This document shows positions 43,249 to 52,387 of a DNA stretch of 64,000 bases, in pieces. Position 1 is the first letter of the stretch; every line of letters begins with the position of its first letter. The position numbers were made by a program, and so were the translations under genes. Source of the stretch: a virus; IMG/VR virus record IMGVR_UViG_3300044712_000792, positions 20,697-84,696 of that record; one strand, written 5' to 3'. The notes under the pieces were generated by a model. The model was not told the DNA's origin. It did no database searches and was given only the letters and a program-made list of their open reading frames with translations.

Positions 43249-43661
43249 TCCGTTGGCCTATAATATTTTATTACCAAGCTTGAAATCCTTTGTGGGAGAT
43301 AACTATTAGCATAATCAGCATCTTGTTGTCTTACAATCGCACCAGCTTCCAACAATAATGAGAGAACAGCTAGTCCATCTGGGTTTTCAGTCCTACCAGC
43401 CAATAACATTTCCAATGGTGTACATTGACCAACAGATTCTTTGTTTACATCTAACTTCAATTCTTCCTTATGCTTTAATAAAAAAAATATGAGCTTATAT
43501 ACTTGGTATTTTATCGTGCTAGTCAATATAGTATTTCTAAAATCATATTCGTTTTGAGCATTAACATCACCACCAAGTTCAAGATAGGTGATTAACTTTA
43601 GAAAAGCACTTGGACTTTTCTCCATTATTGCGTCAAATAATTCAACTTCTGTTTTCTTCAT
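43245..43661 (-). CDS. Ankyrin-repeat protein (138 aa)
   Basis: Repeats: YLELGGDVNAQNEYDFRNT, KHKEELKLDVNKESVGQCT and LLLEAGAIVRQQD. The start at 43661 shares one base with the stop of the gp6-like gene (TAATG) and has GGAG upstream; the frame is open 16 codons further into that gene, which is less likely. Confidence 0.8.
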   Translation of the reverse strand: MKKTEVELFDAIMEKSPSAFLKLITYLELGGDVNAQNEYDFRNTILTSTIKYQVYKLIFFLLKHKEELKLDVNKESVGQCTPLEMLLAGRTENPDGLAVLSLLLEAGAIVRQQDADYANSYLPQRISSLVIKYYRPTE

Positions 43662-46333
43662 TAAGAGTTCTCCGTAGTAGTTATAAGAAGAATGAGAATA
43701 TTTGGACAAACATAAATGGGGCTTGCTTCGGATACTAAATACGCTCTAGGGGATGTTGTAGAACCAGAAGAATAAATGTTCCTTGTAATACCATAAAGCA
43801 CATTACTTATCTTCTTTTGGTAAGCAATAAATTCATTCTCTATTCTGATAATACCTTGTTCTGGAAGCAGGCTTAAATCAGAGTTATATTGGTCGTCTAG
43901 TGTAATAGACTCTACTTCATTGTTAGCAGCTATATCAGTCTTTAAGTAGTATGTCATAGTTTGGTCTGTTGAAAGAACTTGGTTAAGAGGTGCTATTGCT
44001 GCTTTGTAAGGAAGCAATCCAATGATGTGTGTATCTGGAACACCTGTAATGTCTTCTTCAACAGAGATTGGGATATAGTTTGAAAGACTTGGGTTGGTTG
44101 AATTAATAATGTATTGTGTTGCATGTTCATATAGGATAGACTTAACTTCTTGATGTCCTTGTATTGCCGAAATTAAAGGGGAAATTTCCATGTCCTTACC
44201 AAGACCCCAACGAGTATTTGTAAGGTTAAAGTAATCTTCAATTGAAAGTCTAATTTTATCCATCAATAAGTTGTAGTTGGAATAGCTTGAAACTTTTATT
44301 TTCAATAGCATATACACAGGGAGAATATCACCTTCAAGGATAAGAGTTTCGTTTACTCCTACTTTATACTTATCAATAGCTCTGTAAAGGTCAGGTCTAA
44401 CACCTCCAAGGTTTATAATTGAATCTTCCAAGTGAGATGAGATTTGCGTATTCTGATACCCTCTGCTTATAATGTTCAAATATTTATAAGCATCATAACT
44501 AGTTTCATAAGTAATGTTACCACTAGAGTCTGTAGTTTTCTTATAATAAGGAGTTGAAGCTACTTGCAGTAACTCGTTATCCATCTGCACTATAGCAAAA
44601 TTATCTGTTCCCCCAGGCCACTCTAATGTTCCCAATTTACCAACATCTAAACCTTCATAATTAAAGGTTTCGGGGGCGTCAGAAGATAGTTGTAGCATAT
44701 AGTTAGGGTCGTTCATAACATAACAGCCTACAACATCTCCAGAAGAAAAGATATTAGTAACATCTTCTGGTATAGTAATATCCAAATATTCATCATTAAC
44801 AGGAGTTAAGACCATATCAAATTCCTTACTAACCCCTTTGGCACTAATCATTGACACATAATCCAAAGGAGTTTCGTTTGAAGTTCCATTTTTCTTTAAC
44901 TCATTTCTGTTAGCAACGTAGAAATCGTTTGTTTCATTAACCCTTGCTAAAGGATAAAGCAATCTTATTGAAGTTGTTTCAGTAGAACTGTTGTAATTTA
45001 TGGCCTGTATAATGTTATAATCTAACGAATTCCTTAATTTTGTGTTTTCAGTTCCACGAATAGGTCTTAAATAACCTTCTTCAGTTGATTGATAATTAAC
45101 TATAAGGAGTTTTATTAGATTTCCAGTGGCATCATTATCTACTAAATAGGCTTTGGCTTTCGCTATACCGCTGAAATTACTAGCAAAATAAGCAAAGTCC
45201 TCACCAGAAACTAATCTGTTTTGAGACCTTATCTTGAATGGGTGGTAGTATTTAGCCTTTTCTAGAGTGTCTCCTTCAGAACCGCCAAATGTCTGGATAA
45301 AGTTTTCTAATAAAGCGTTAGTTCTAAAAGAACCGTTCCTATAGGCAGGGACAGCTATCTTCAGAGACCCCTTACGAATGCTCTTGTGGGCTCCGCCACC
45401 TACCCTATAAACGACTTTAATAGCCGAACCCATAGGAGGTATCACCCCAAACGCAGAATTGCCGAATTTGATGGTCATTTTGAAACTGCCATCCCATTCC
45501 AACTCAAAGTGTTTATCGGTAGTTGTACTATATATTAGTGAATCAACCTCTTTCCAGTCTGTTTCAAGCAAGCCAGTCTGACTATTCTGGACTGTTATAC
45601 CTACCCTAAACCCAGAAAGTGGGTCTTGGCACACAGGAAACGAAGAAAGTTGGAATTTTTGGTTAGGTTTGCCGTTAGAATAGAAGGTTTCTGGTACACT
45701 TCTGCCTTCTACTATAGCAAATTTGCTTACAGGAGCATCAACAGAGGTACTCATATCAGAATTTAAAGAATTTGCAGGTATTACAACGAAATTTGTGGGG
45801 TTATCTGACAATAATGCGGTATAATTCAGAGTGTAATCGGTATTAACCTCAAATATTTCATAACTTATCTTATCTTGACCAGAAGAGAAGGTAAATTTAG
45901 TTCCAGGTGCTATTGTTATTGCAGAAGTATCGTTTTCTGTCCTACTAAACCTTAAATTGATGAAATTGTTGTTACTATCTGTTTGATATAAGAAAGAACA
46001 AGAAGGTAAAGATATCTTTATACCTGTTAATAGTGCCATTTTGGTATAAACATCAAGAGAACTGACAGAATCAAGGTAAAACTGTTTCGTTGTGTAATCT
46101 ACTTTATACCCAAACATAGCTGTGGCATAAGCTACTATTTCCATTAGCATCATACCTGAACTTGATTCAGCAAAGTCAGTCCAATCAGGGTAGTTTATCC
46201 TTATATAGTCCAGTAAGATAGCTCTTAATTCTTCAAAGGTATAATTTAATGCGTAATTAGGCAAGGTTCTTAAATAGATTAAAAATCCTCTGCTTAATTC
46301 ACTTGATGGGGGTAGGCAAGATACTGTTGACAT
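43661..46333 (-). CDS. Baseplate wedge protein, gp6/J-like (890 aa)
   Basis: The N terminus is typical of gp6/baseplate-J proteins: LLDYIRINYPDWTDFAESS, then MMLMEIVAYATAMFGYKVDY and FYLDSVSSLDVYTKMALLTG. Later RYGAHK-type and GEDFAYFASNFSGIAKAKAY segments match the J family core. It forms the baseplate wedge ring. AAGGAG precedes the ATG. The length is near that of T4-like gp6 with an insertion region. Confidence 0.88.
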   Translation of the reverse strand: MSTVSCLPPSSELSRGFLIYLRTLPNYALNYTFEELRAILLDYIRINYPDWTDFAESSSGMMLMEIVAYATAMFGYKVDYTTKQFYLDSVSSLDVYTKMALLTGIKISLPSCSFLYQTDSNNNFINLRFSRTENDTSAITIAPGTKFTFSSGQDKISYEIFEVNTDYTLNYTALLSDNPTNFVVIPANSLNSDMSTSVDAPVSKFAIVEGRSVPETFYSNGKPNQKFQLSSFPVCQDPLSGFRVGITVQNSQTGLLETDWKEVDSLIYSTTTDKHFELEWDGSFKMTIKFGNSAFGVIPPMGSAIKVVYRVGGGAHKSIRKGSLKIAVPAYRNGSFRTNALLENFIQTFGGSEGDTLEKAKYYHPFKIRSQNRLVSGEDFAYFASNFSGIAKAKAYLVDNDATGNLIKLLIVNYQSTEEGYLRPIRGTENTKLRNSLDYNIIQAINYNSSTETTSIRLLYPLARVNETNDFYVANRNELKKNGTSNETPLDYVSMISAKGVSKEFDMVLTPVNDEYLDITIPEDVTNIFSSGDVVGCYVMNDPNYMLQLSSDAPETFNYEGLDVGKLGTLEWPGGTDNFAIVQMDNELLQVASTPYYKKTTDSSGNITYETSYDAYKYLNIISRGYQNTQISSHLEDSIINLGGVRPDLYRAIDKYKVGVNETLILEGDILPVYMLLKIKVSSYSNYNLLMDKIRLSIEDYFNLTNTRWGLGKDMEISPLISAIQGHQEVKSILYEHATQYIINSTNPSLSNYIPISVEEDITGVPDTHIIGLLPYKAAIAPLNQVLSTDQTMTYYLKTDIAANNEVESITLDDQYNSDLSLLPEQGIIRIENEFIAYQKKISNVLYGITRNIYSSGSTTSPRAYLVSEASPIYVCPNILILLITTTENS

Positions 46334-46335
46334 TG

Positions 46336-46881
46336 TTACTCCTTATATAATATTCGGTAGCCACTAGATGTTAATTTTGCATTATAATAATCTTTCCACA
46401 TATCCGTATTCATTAGGTCTTTAACACGCTTTTCTCCAGCAAGCTTAAAGAACAAATCACGTCTTTTTAAGGCTTCTCTACTATTTAAAGCTATAAATAT
46501 ATTGGTTAATTCCCTCAAATAAGTATCTATGTGGTTATCTATATCAGCCTTAACCAAATCTGGATACATATTGCAGATTCGTTCGGCTAGAGTGCTCGTG
46601 GATATAAACAACAGAAATCTAAAAGCATTAGAAGTAGCACAACGAACTTTAAATGTATCAAAAAGCCCTGTATCAATTTCTGTAAGATGTTCAAGAATAA
46701 AACGAGTAACTACTGATGGTGAGTCAAGGTCTGGGTCGCCATTTATACCACCTAATCTCATCATAAAATTACTACAATCACCATTATAGGCGGATAGCTT
46801 TTTCCCAGACTCTAGATAAGTGATTAAATAGTATAAGCTATCTCTTCTAATTACTTCGTCTAATGCTTCTCTATCAGTCAT
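46336..46881 (-). CDS. Divergent ankyrin-family protein (181 aa)
   Basis: The N terminus (TDREALDEVIRRDSLYYLITYLESGKKL) parallels the next gene and the first unit of the ankyrin genes (residue-poor helix then YLESG). Later repeats are too degraded to call ankyrin by eye. Paralogue of 46874-47440. Function unknown. Confidence 0.6.
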   Translation of the reverse strand: MTDREALDEVIRRDSLYYLITYLESGKKLSAYNGDCSNFMMRLGGINGDPDLDSPSVVTRFILEHLTEIDTGLFDTFKVRCATSNAFRFLLFISTSTLAERICNMYPDLVKADIDNHIDTYLRELTNIFIALNSREALKRRDLFFKLAGEKRVKDLMNTDMWKDYYNAKLTSSGYRILYKE

Positions 46882-47440
46882 TTTTTATACCCATTAATAT
46901 TTTAGTCCATTTCTCATATGTGTCTGGTAACATCTTATCTTTAAATAACTCAAAAAAACTTACTAATTTTTCGTTTCGTGTCCTTAATAAGTGTTGTGGT
47001 ATTAAAGAGAAAAGCAAATTCACTCTCACATCTGTATTGTTATCAGGGTCAAGACCCGCATGATTATTTAAATAGTGACACTCATAACCAAAATAAGAAG
47101 TGAAATCAGTTTCTATATTTTGTGCCACAACGCTTTTATATTGACTCGCAATAAGTTTAGCACAGCTAGCCTTCTTACACAAAAACAAAAAGTATCTAAA
47201 TGTTGACGATGTGTTGCAAGTAAAACCAGAAAATTTACCAAACAAATCAATACCCAATTCAGTAGCATATCGTATAGAAAAATGAGCCAAATTATCAGCA
47301 CTATTAACATATGCCATTATTGGAAAATTTGAGCATTGGTCGTCAACTACATTTAGTTTTTTCCCGGACTCTAGATAAGCTATGAACTTAACTAGACTTT
47401 TCCGTTCTATGATTTTGAGTAATTCTTCTCTATCCGCCAT
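46874..47440 (-). CDS. Divergent ankyrin-family protein, paralogue (188 aa)
   Basis: Aligns with the preceding entry: MADREELLKIIERKSLVK, YLESGKKLNVVDDQCSNF versus YLESGKKLSAYNGDCSNF, and STFRYFLFL versus NAFRFLLFI. The start at 47440 shares bases with the protease gene's stop (TGATG); the frame is open eight codons upstream. Likely a local duplication. Confidence 0.6.
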   Translation of the reverse strand: MADREELLKIIERKSLVKFIAYLESGKKLNVVDDQCSNFPIMAYVNSADNLAHFSIRYATELGIDLFGKFSGFTCNTSSTFRYFLFLCKKASCAKLIASQYKSVVAQNIETDFTSYFGYECHYLNNHAGLDPDNNTDVRVNLLFSLIPQHLLRTRNEKLVSFFELFKDKMLPDTYEKWTKILMGIKND

Positions 47441-48363
47441 CAGCCCAATCCCATAATAACCCAAGGACTAAAAGTATAATCTTGGTAGAATTGAAACGGC
47501 ATAAAGTAGTAACCACCTTTACCCCATGCGTTTCCCCAACTATTACGAACCTTAAAGTATTGAGTGTCTAAATCATATCCTACCAATACTGTGCAATGTC
47601 CTCCTTGGTTCTTTTCATCTGAACTAGGCATTTCCAATATACCATCATTAAGTATCTTTGTGCTTGTAATTGAATTAAAACAATATTGCCCAAATATAAC
47701 TGGAACTCCTTTATCTAACATAGAACAAGCCTGGGCTACATCATTTTCATTTAGCTTTAAGTACTTATTAATCTTGAAGTTAGCACCATCAGCATAGGCT
47801 TCTTTAGTTGGTTGTGTTTTCCATAATTTCAATTCATAAGGCCAAATTGATTCTACGCATACTCCATATTTTTGACAAGCCTTTAAAGCATCTCTTACAT
47901 ACATACCGCTATCTTCATTGACAGTTCCCATAATCAATCTACCATTGTAATATACATACAATCTACTTCTATCAATAAAAGTATTATCAGTCTTTTCATA
48001 TAGTTCAATAGCACCTACTATTGATTGTGCTACGCAAGAACCCAACTCACCTTGGTTCTCTATCATTGAAAATTTAGGTGTTAAATCTACTTGCCTCTTA
48101 ATAACAGTAGTAGGCTCAAGCATAACTTGGTCAGCATACAAATCCCTTGAGTCAATAGGGTCTGGGTGGCAAGCAAATACCCATTTAGCATCTGGGTTGG
48201 TTAAAAGTAAATATAGAAAGGCTGCTTCTTGTGCTAACCTTTCTTCTCCAGGAAATATTTGTTCTAAAGGTATCTTGTTCTCAATAGCAATCGTGACGAA
48301 CTTCTTAATAGTATCCACTTCTTCTTGGGTGAAGCCATAATGATTTTCAGGGCCATAAGGCAT
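47440..48363 (-). CDS. Papain-like (C1) cysteine protease
   Basis: The full papain triad and oxyanion residue are readable in family order: NQGELGSCVAQS (Gln104, Cys110), GGHCTVLVGYD (His256) and VRNSWGNAWGKGGYYFMP (Asn274). The first ~90 residues form an unrecognised, possibly propeptide-like, region. No signal peptide is visible. AGGAGG precedes the ATG. A C1-type peptidase inside a baseplate gene run is unusual. It could process virion proteins, degrade surface proteins or act after ejection. Confidence 0.88.
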   Translation of the reverse strand: MPYGPENHYGFTQEEVDTIKKFVTIAIENKIPLEQIFPGEERLAQEAAFLYLLLTNPDAKWVFACHPDPIDSRDLYADQVMLEPTTVIKRQVDLTPKFSMIENQGELGSCVAQSIVGAIELYEKTDNTFIDRSRLYVYYNGRLIMGTVNEDSGMYVRDALKACQKYGVCVESIWPYELKLWKTQPTKEAYADGANFKINKYLKLNENDVAQACSMLDKGVPVIFGQYCFNSITSTKILNDGILEMPSSDEKNQGGHCTVLVGYDLDTQYFKVRNSWGNAWGKGGYYFMPFQFYQDYTFSPWVIMGLG

Positions 48364-48378
48364 TTCAACCTCCTTTAG

Positions 48379-49395
48379 TTATTCTGTGGCAAATAAATAA
48401 TAGTGTCCATATTGGCTAACCTCATCTGTTGCGTTTGGTCTCCCAATACAAAGTTGTGGAACATAAAAAGACCTGCTTGTGCCATTTACATAAAGGTCTA
48501 CATTAACATTTTTTGTTAGTAAATATGGATAATTGTTATCTGCTGAAAAAGTGGTAGCTCGTACACCAGTGTATCCATTTGAACAAGTTATTAAATAAGG
48601 ATTATTATAAAGTTTTTTTGTGGCAGAATATGGAAACGGACCACACATAAGCATTGTTAAGGTTTCTTGATTGAACATTGGGTTTTGTGGCAACCATCCT
48701 TTTGTTGCATTAGTTGGGGCTGCTTCATCATACACAAAATATGCTGGTCTACTAAATTCGTGACTAGTTTTTGTGGTTGGTGTTGAAATTATATTAAAAA
48801 TATTTGAACTTGCTGATAATGCTGTCGCATCTGCGTGTGTGGTGGTCATAAATACTATCCCTGCCGCTCCACTAGTGCCAGTCATAGTGCAAGTATAACC
48901 TATAGCAATAATATCAGATGTTTTAGTTCCATCTAATGAATATGCTCGTTCTATGTTTAACATATTTGTAGCACCATAATAACGAGATGAGCTATCCATC
49001 ATTTTTATTTTTGCTTGTAAAATAGATAAGCCAGAGTCATATCCATTAACCACATGCTCTGAAGCAATTACCGATGTGCCACCTGTTGCCGTATCTGTTA
49101 AAGTTATTGTATATGGTGTAACCCCAACTCCTTTGTTTGTAATATTAGTATTATCCCCAGATAGCGTAGAACCAAATGTAATTATTATAGTATTATCAGA
49201 ACCTCCAGTTGCCACTTTTACATAAAAAGGCATGCTAGCTGCAAAGCTATCATTAATAGAAAATAAAGCATAAGCACTAGCAGCACTAGATACATATGTC
49301 CATTTTCCTAATCCTACAAAATAGTCTACCATATCTATTAATTCATTGTAAGAAGAAACAGTATATGAACCAGTCCTATTAAAATAAGTTGTCAT
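48379..49395 (-). CDS. Distal tail protein (338 aa)
   Basis: Beta-rich, Ser/Thr-rich virion protein. The C-terminal VDLYVNGTSRSFYVPQLCIG matches ISVKQDGVIRSFYLLSQ of the next gene, so both share an ending and probably an arrangement. Start overlaps nothing; two bases separate it from its paralogue. Confidence 0.65.
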   Translation of the reverse strand: MTTYFNRTGSYTVSSYNELIDMVDYFVGLGKWTYVSSAASAYALFSINDSFAASMPFYVKVATGGSDNTIIITFGSTLSGDNTNITNKGVGVTPYTITLTDTATGGTSVIASEHVVNGYDSGLSILQAKIKMMDSSSRYYGATNMLNIERAYSLDGTKTSDIIAIGYTCTMTGTSGAAGIVFMTTTHADATALSASSNIFNIISTPTTKTSHEFSRPAYFVYDEAAPTNATKGWLPQNPMFNQETLTMLMCGPFPYSATKKLYNNPYLITCSNGYTGVRATTFSADNNYPYLLTKNVNVDLYVNGTSRSFYVPQLCIGRPNATDEVSQYGHYYLFATE

Positions 49396-49396
49396 C

Positions 49397-50860
49397 TTAA
49401 GTCCTCGCTAACGCTATCCAGCATTTATATGGAGTCTTCTTTGTTGTATTTGTCTGTGAAAGTAAATAAAAACTTCGTATTACACCGTCTTGTTTTACCG
49501 ATATGGAAGAACCTTTGCTTAAACTATCATAAGGAACAAATATCATTAATCTAGGTGCTCCATACATACCATTGCTCCCCAAAAACATCGGTCCTAATCC
49601 TAATGTATAGCCTAAAGTTGTTGTATATTTTCCTGGAAAATCGCTATCATAATCATATGTTATCGGTGCCAGATTTAAACATGATGTCATTGTGTTGGTG
49701 CTAAACTCATAATCTATAATATAACAATATGAAGAATTCGCATTAGAACTAGCGTTGTATTTCAATGCTATTATTTTTCCAGGTATAATATTCCCAGCCA
49801 AATCTCTAGCCCGTTCAAGCAATAAACCTACACAGTTTGTTCCAGCAGAAGCAATATGCGTAAAATTCATACCACTTGAATAAGCATTCATATACCATAC
49901 ATATGTAATGTTGTATTCAGAGTTTACTATGGCTGTCTTGCCAAATCCAGTAACATCGGTAGTGGGTATGCTAAAAGAACTTGCTAATGCCGTACCTGAA
50001 ATACCTTTTCCAATATCAATATTAAACCCAAAGCTACCATTAATACCCGCATCAGTTGTGTATGTTATTTTTATGTATATAGGGTATGTGTCTTGGTATG
50101 CATCCTGCATATGATATATCTGATAAAAAGGTGACGCAACTGCTGAAGAAACGAAATTTTTAGGTGTCGCAGAAGAAGCAACTGATTGAGGAACTAAACA
50201 TCTAACATTTAAATACCTAGTTGCATCACTAGCACCTATTGCTCTGGTTGGGGCGTAGTTTGTAATTTTAATATAATAATAAGCACTTGATGTACTTAAC
50301 TCGCCCCCATGTCCTTGTTGCCACCCAGCTGGTTCGTCAAAAGTTATGTTTCCAGAGGTAACCATAGACCAGTTTTTGTTGGGGCTAGAAAGCGCGGAAC
50401 ACCCAACTGTTGTGTCTATCACGCTAGTTAAAGATTGCCAAGTATTACCATCAAAATATTCATATGTAGGGTCTGTATCGCACGAAGAAACTATAGCCGT
50501 TCCAGTTACTAATTTTGCCATAACATGATGAAATTTATTTTTGCATCCTAGATATATTGATGCTGGACGCCCTGTAGCTGTCCCCGTGGCGGCGCCTTTC
50601 CAAAAAGCAATATCGCCACTATTTAAATCATATAATAAAGGTTTTGGTTCTGCTGTTGCCTCAACAGTTGTAGAAGTTCCAGACAACAATTTGCTAGAAA
50701 CTGCATCAAAATAATACAACTCTTCATCTGTATTGCTTTCATAATCCAAAACCCAACCAGCATTTTCTAGTGTTGTTTTTATTGAATTGGCATATGTTGA
50801 TGGACAAGAAAATGGATAAGTATATGTGTCCGTTTCTGATGTAAATAAAGTTACAGGCAT
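49397..50860 (-). CDS. Distal tail or fibre-associated protein (487 aa)
   Basis: Larger relative of the preceding gene. Residues ~130-215 form a jelly-roll-like unit (TYEYFDGNTWQSLT, IDTT, TSGNITFDEPAGWQQ, YYYIKITNY) also found in the gene at 50864. The remainder is beta-rich. Likely a host-contact or baseplate-fibre protein; receptor unknown. Confidence 0.65.
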   Translation of the reverse strand: MPVTLFTSETDTYTYPFSCPSTYANSIKTTLENAGWVLDYESNTDEELYYFDAVSSKLLSGTSTTVEATAEPKPLLYDLNSGDIAFWKGAATGTATGRPASIYLGCKNKFHHVMAKLVTGTAIVSSCDTDPTYEYFDGNTWQSLTSVIDTTVGCSALSSPNKNWSMVTSGNITFDEPAGWQQGHGGELSTSSAYYYIKITNYAPTRAIGASDATRYLNVRCLVPQSVASSATPKNFVSSAVASPFYQIYHMQDAYQDTYPIYIKITYTTDAGINGSFGFNIDIGKGISGTALASSFSIPTTDVTGFGKTAIVNSEYNITYVWYMNAYSSGMNFTHIASAGTNCVGLLLERARDLAGNIIPGKIIALKYNASSNANSSYCYIIDYEFSTNTMTSCLNLAPITYDYDSDFPGKYTTTLGYTLGLGPMFLGSNGMYGAPRLMIFVPYDSLSKGSSISVKQDGVIRSFYLLSQTNTTKKTPYKCWIALART

Positions 50861-50863
50861 AAT

Positions 50864-51400
50864 TTAATCTCCTATAATTGGTTTATTGGGGCGCATTACA
50901 ACGCAATAATAAGGTATGACTCTTAATTGTGGTAAGCCGTCTAGCATTATATTCTCTACCGTTGTAATATTATTGAATACATTTAAGAAATTGCTATGAC
51001 CAGTTCCAGCTATCGTTAGCTTAAGCCAATAGTAGTTTGTTGTAGTCCAAACTGTTGTAGGTATCCAAGATGTTGCTGAAGATGTTGGGAATGAAATAAC
51101 TCCACTATTGTTAAATCCAGAAGTGGTATCTGTAATTTGACCGGCAGTTATTGTAGTCCAAGAAGGTGTGGTTCCATTTTTATAATATTTTACTACTAAC
51201 CCTGACAAAGTTGCTGTGTAACTTTCAAGCCAAAAATAAGTTCTGTAGAAAGGTGTAGGTCTCCCAATATACAAATCTAAATTCTTATTAAATTCAACAT
51301 AAGCAGTATTATTTGTGGTTAATAAAGCGGTAGACCAATCTGTGTAAACTGTTTCGTATATGTTAGTTACAGCTATTATTTTAGTGCTTTGGTCAAACAT
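50864..51400 (-). CDS. Tail protein with jelly-roll-like domain (178 aa)
   Basis: KYYKNGTTPSWTTIT, ITDTTSGFNNSGVISF and NYYWLKLTIAGTG fit the same module as in the 49397 protein: aromatic 'W-x-x-Leu/Ile', Asp-Thr-Thr, Ser-Gly-strand, then YxWLK. The module is common in phage tail and baseplate proteins. Overlaps the PAAR-like gene by one base. Confidence 0.62.
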   Translation of the reverse strand: MFDQSTKIIAVTNIYETVYTDWSTALLTTNNTAYVEFNKNLDLYIGRPTPFYRTYFWLESYTATLSGLVVKYYKNGTTPSWTTITAGQITDTTSGFNNSGVISFPTSSATSWIPTTVWTTTNYYWLKLTIAGTGHSNFLNVFNNITTVENIMLDGLPQLRVIPYYCVVMRPNKPIIGD

Positions 51401-51648
51401 TATATGCTCACTATAACTTTAGTTTGAGTGGAAATCATAGTTCCAGCAGAGGTAGTACACCCCATATATGCAACTGGTTTTCCTCCAACTAATATCTTAA
51501 CACTACCTTGAGTTATTGTAGCAGAACCGCCAGTATCTCCCATTAAAGCAACAGGTATTCCACTTATGGTAAATTTTGTTAATGCACTAGGAGTCCAACT
51601 TGTATTACCTGAAGTGTCTTGGTCTGTCTTTACACAAACATTTGGCAT
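51400..51648 (-). CDS. PAAR-like spike-tip protein (82 aa)
   Basis: Residues ~25-80 match the PAAR-like/DUF4280 pattern: FTISGIPVALMGDTGG, then VKILVGGKPVAYMGCTTSAG. PAAR proteins form the sharp tip on gp5/VgrG spikes. The length of 82 aa suits a minimal tip. It likely caps the spike at 35679. Confidence 0.72.
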   Translation of the reverse strand: MPNVCVKTDQDTSGNTSWTPSALTKFTISGIPVALMGDTGGSATITQGSVKILVGGKPVAYMGCTTSAGTMISTQTKVIVSI

Positions 51649-51659
51649 ATTAAATCCTT

Positions 51660-52385
51660 TTAATGGTTTGCTATTTCAGCCCCAGCGTAACCGCCAAGGA
51701 TGCCAACACCTAATCCAATAAGGAACTTCTTATACTTTTCTTTCTTTGCTGAATCTCTTAATGTCTTTACTTCTGCTTTGTATTCAACTTCTTTACTATC
51801 AAATTTCTTAACAGTATCTTGATATGTAGTAATGGTATTTATATCTGTTAGCAATACCTTATTTAGTGTATCATTAGTTAAGAGGAGCGTATCTCTCTGT
51901 TCTTTAAATTGCCCTCTTTCGGTTAATTCTACTTGTAGTTTAGTGGTGTTTCCAATACTAAATCTACGACCACCATCAGGCTGGTACCAAGATTCTTTAT
52001 ATCCAAGCTCATAGAATACTTTATCCTGTTCTGGTTGTGGAAGAGGTTTATTGACTTGGTTAATTATTTTGGCATAGTTATAAGCAATATCATCATACTT
52101 CTTTTTGTAATCCTCAACATCTTCCATCAAGTCTTTTCGTTCTTTGTCAAGTTCTTCAAGCTTCTTATTATTTTCAGCAATCTGCTTATCATAGCCTTCT
52201 ATCTTATTTTTGTAGAACTCTAAATTCTTGTTGTAGTCTTGCATAGTGGTATAAAGAAAATAACCACCAGTCATACAGAGAAACAAAACTACAATGCCTA
52301 CTCCTATAAGCAAATAATGATACACTCTAGCTGGAATCTCATTCTTTGCCTCTGCTAATAGTTGTTTAATATCTTTCTCATCCAT
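51660..52385 (-). CDS. Membrane-anchored coiled-coil protein (241 aa)
   Basis: An N-terminal transmembrane segment (YLLIGVGIVVLFLCMTGGYF, residues ~26-46) is followed by a long coiled coil (KIEGYDKQIAENNKKLEELD) and a C-terminal Gly-rich hydrophobic segment (FLIGLGVGILGGYAGAEIA). GAGGAG lies before ATG 52385, which is preferred over the TTG two codons upstream. It resembles inner-membrane spanins in topology but the C-terminal hydrophobic part is unusual. A role in lysis or in a membrane complex is possible. Confidence 0.6.
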   Translation of the reverse strand: MDEKDIKQLLAEAKNEIPARVYHYLLIGVGIVVLFLCMTGGYFLYTTMQDYNKNLEFYKNKIEGYDKQIAENNKKLEELDKERKDLMEDVEDYKKKYDDIAYNYAKIINQVNKPLPQPEQDKVFYELGYKESWYQPDGGRRFSIGNTTKLQVELTERGQFKEQRDTLLLTNDTLNKVLLTDINTITTYQDTVKKFDSKEVEYKAEVKTLRDSAKKEKYKKFLIGLGVGILGGYAGAEIANH

Positions 52386-52387
52386 TG

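Noticed and set aside
47440-48363. The papain-like protein as the phage prohead protease
   Set aside because: Known myovirus prohead proteases are serine proteases of the gp21 (U9/S78) type located with head genes; this gene lies in a baseplate run.
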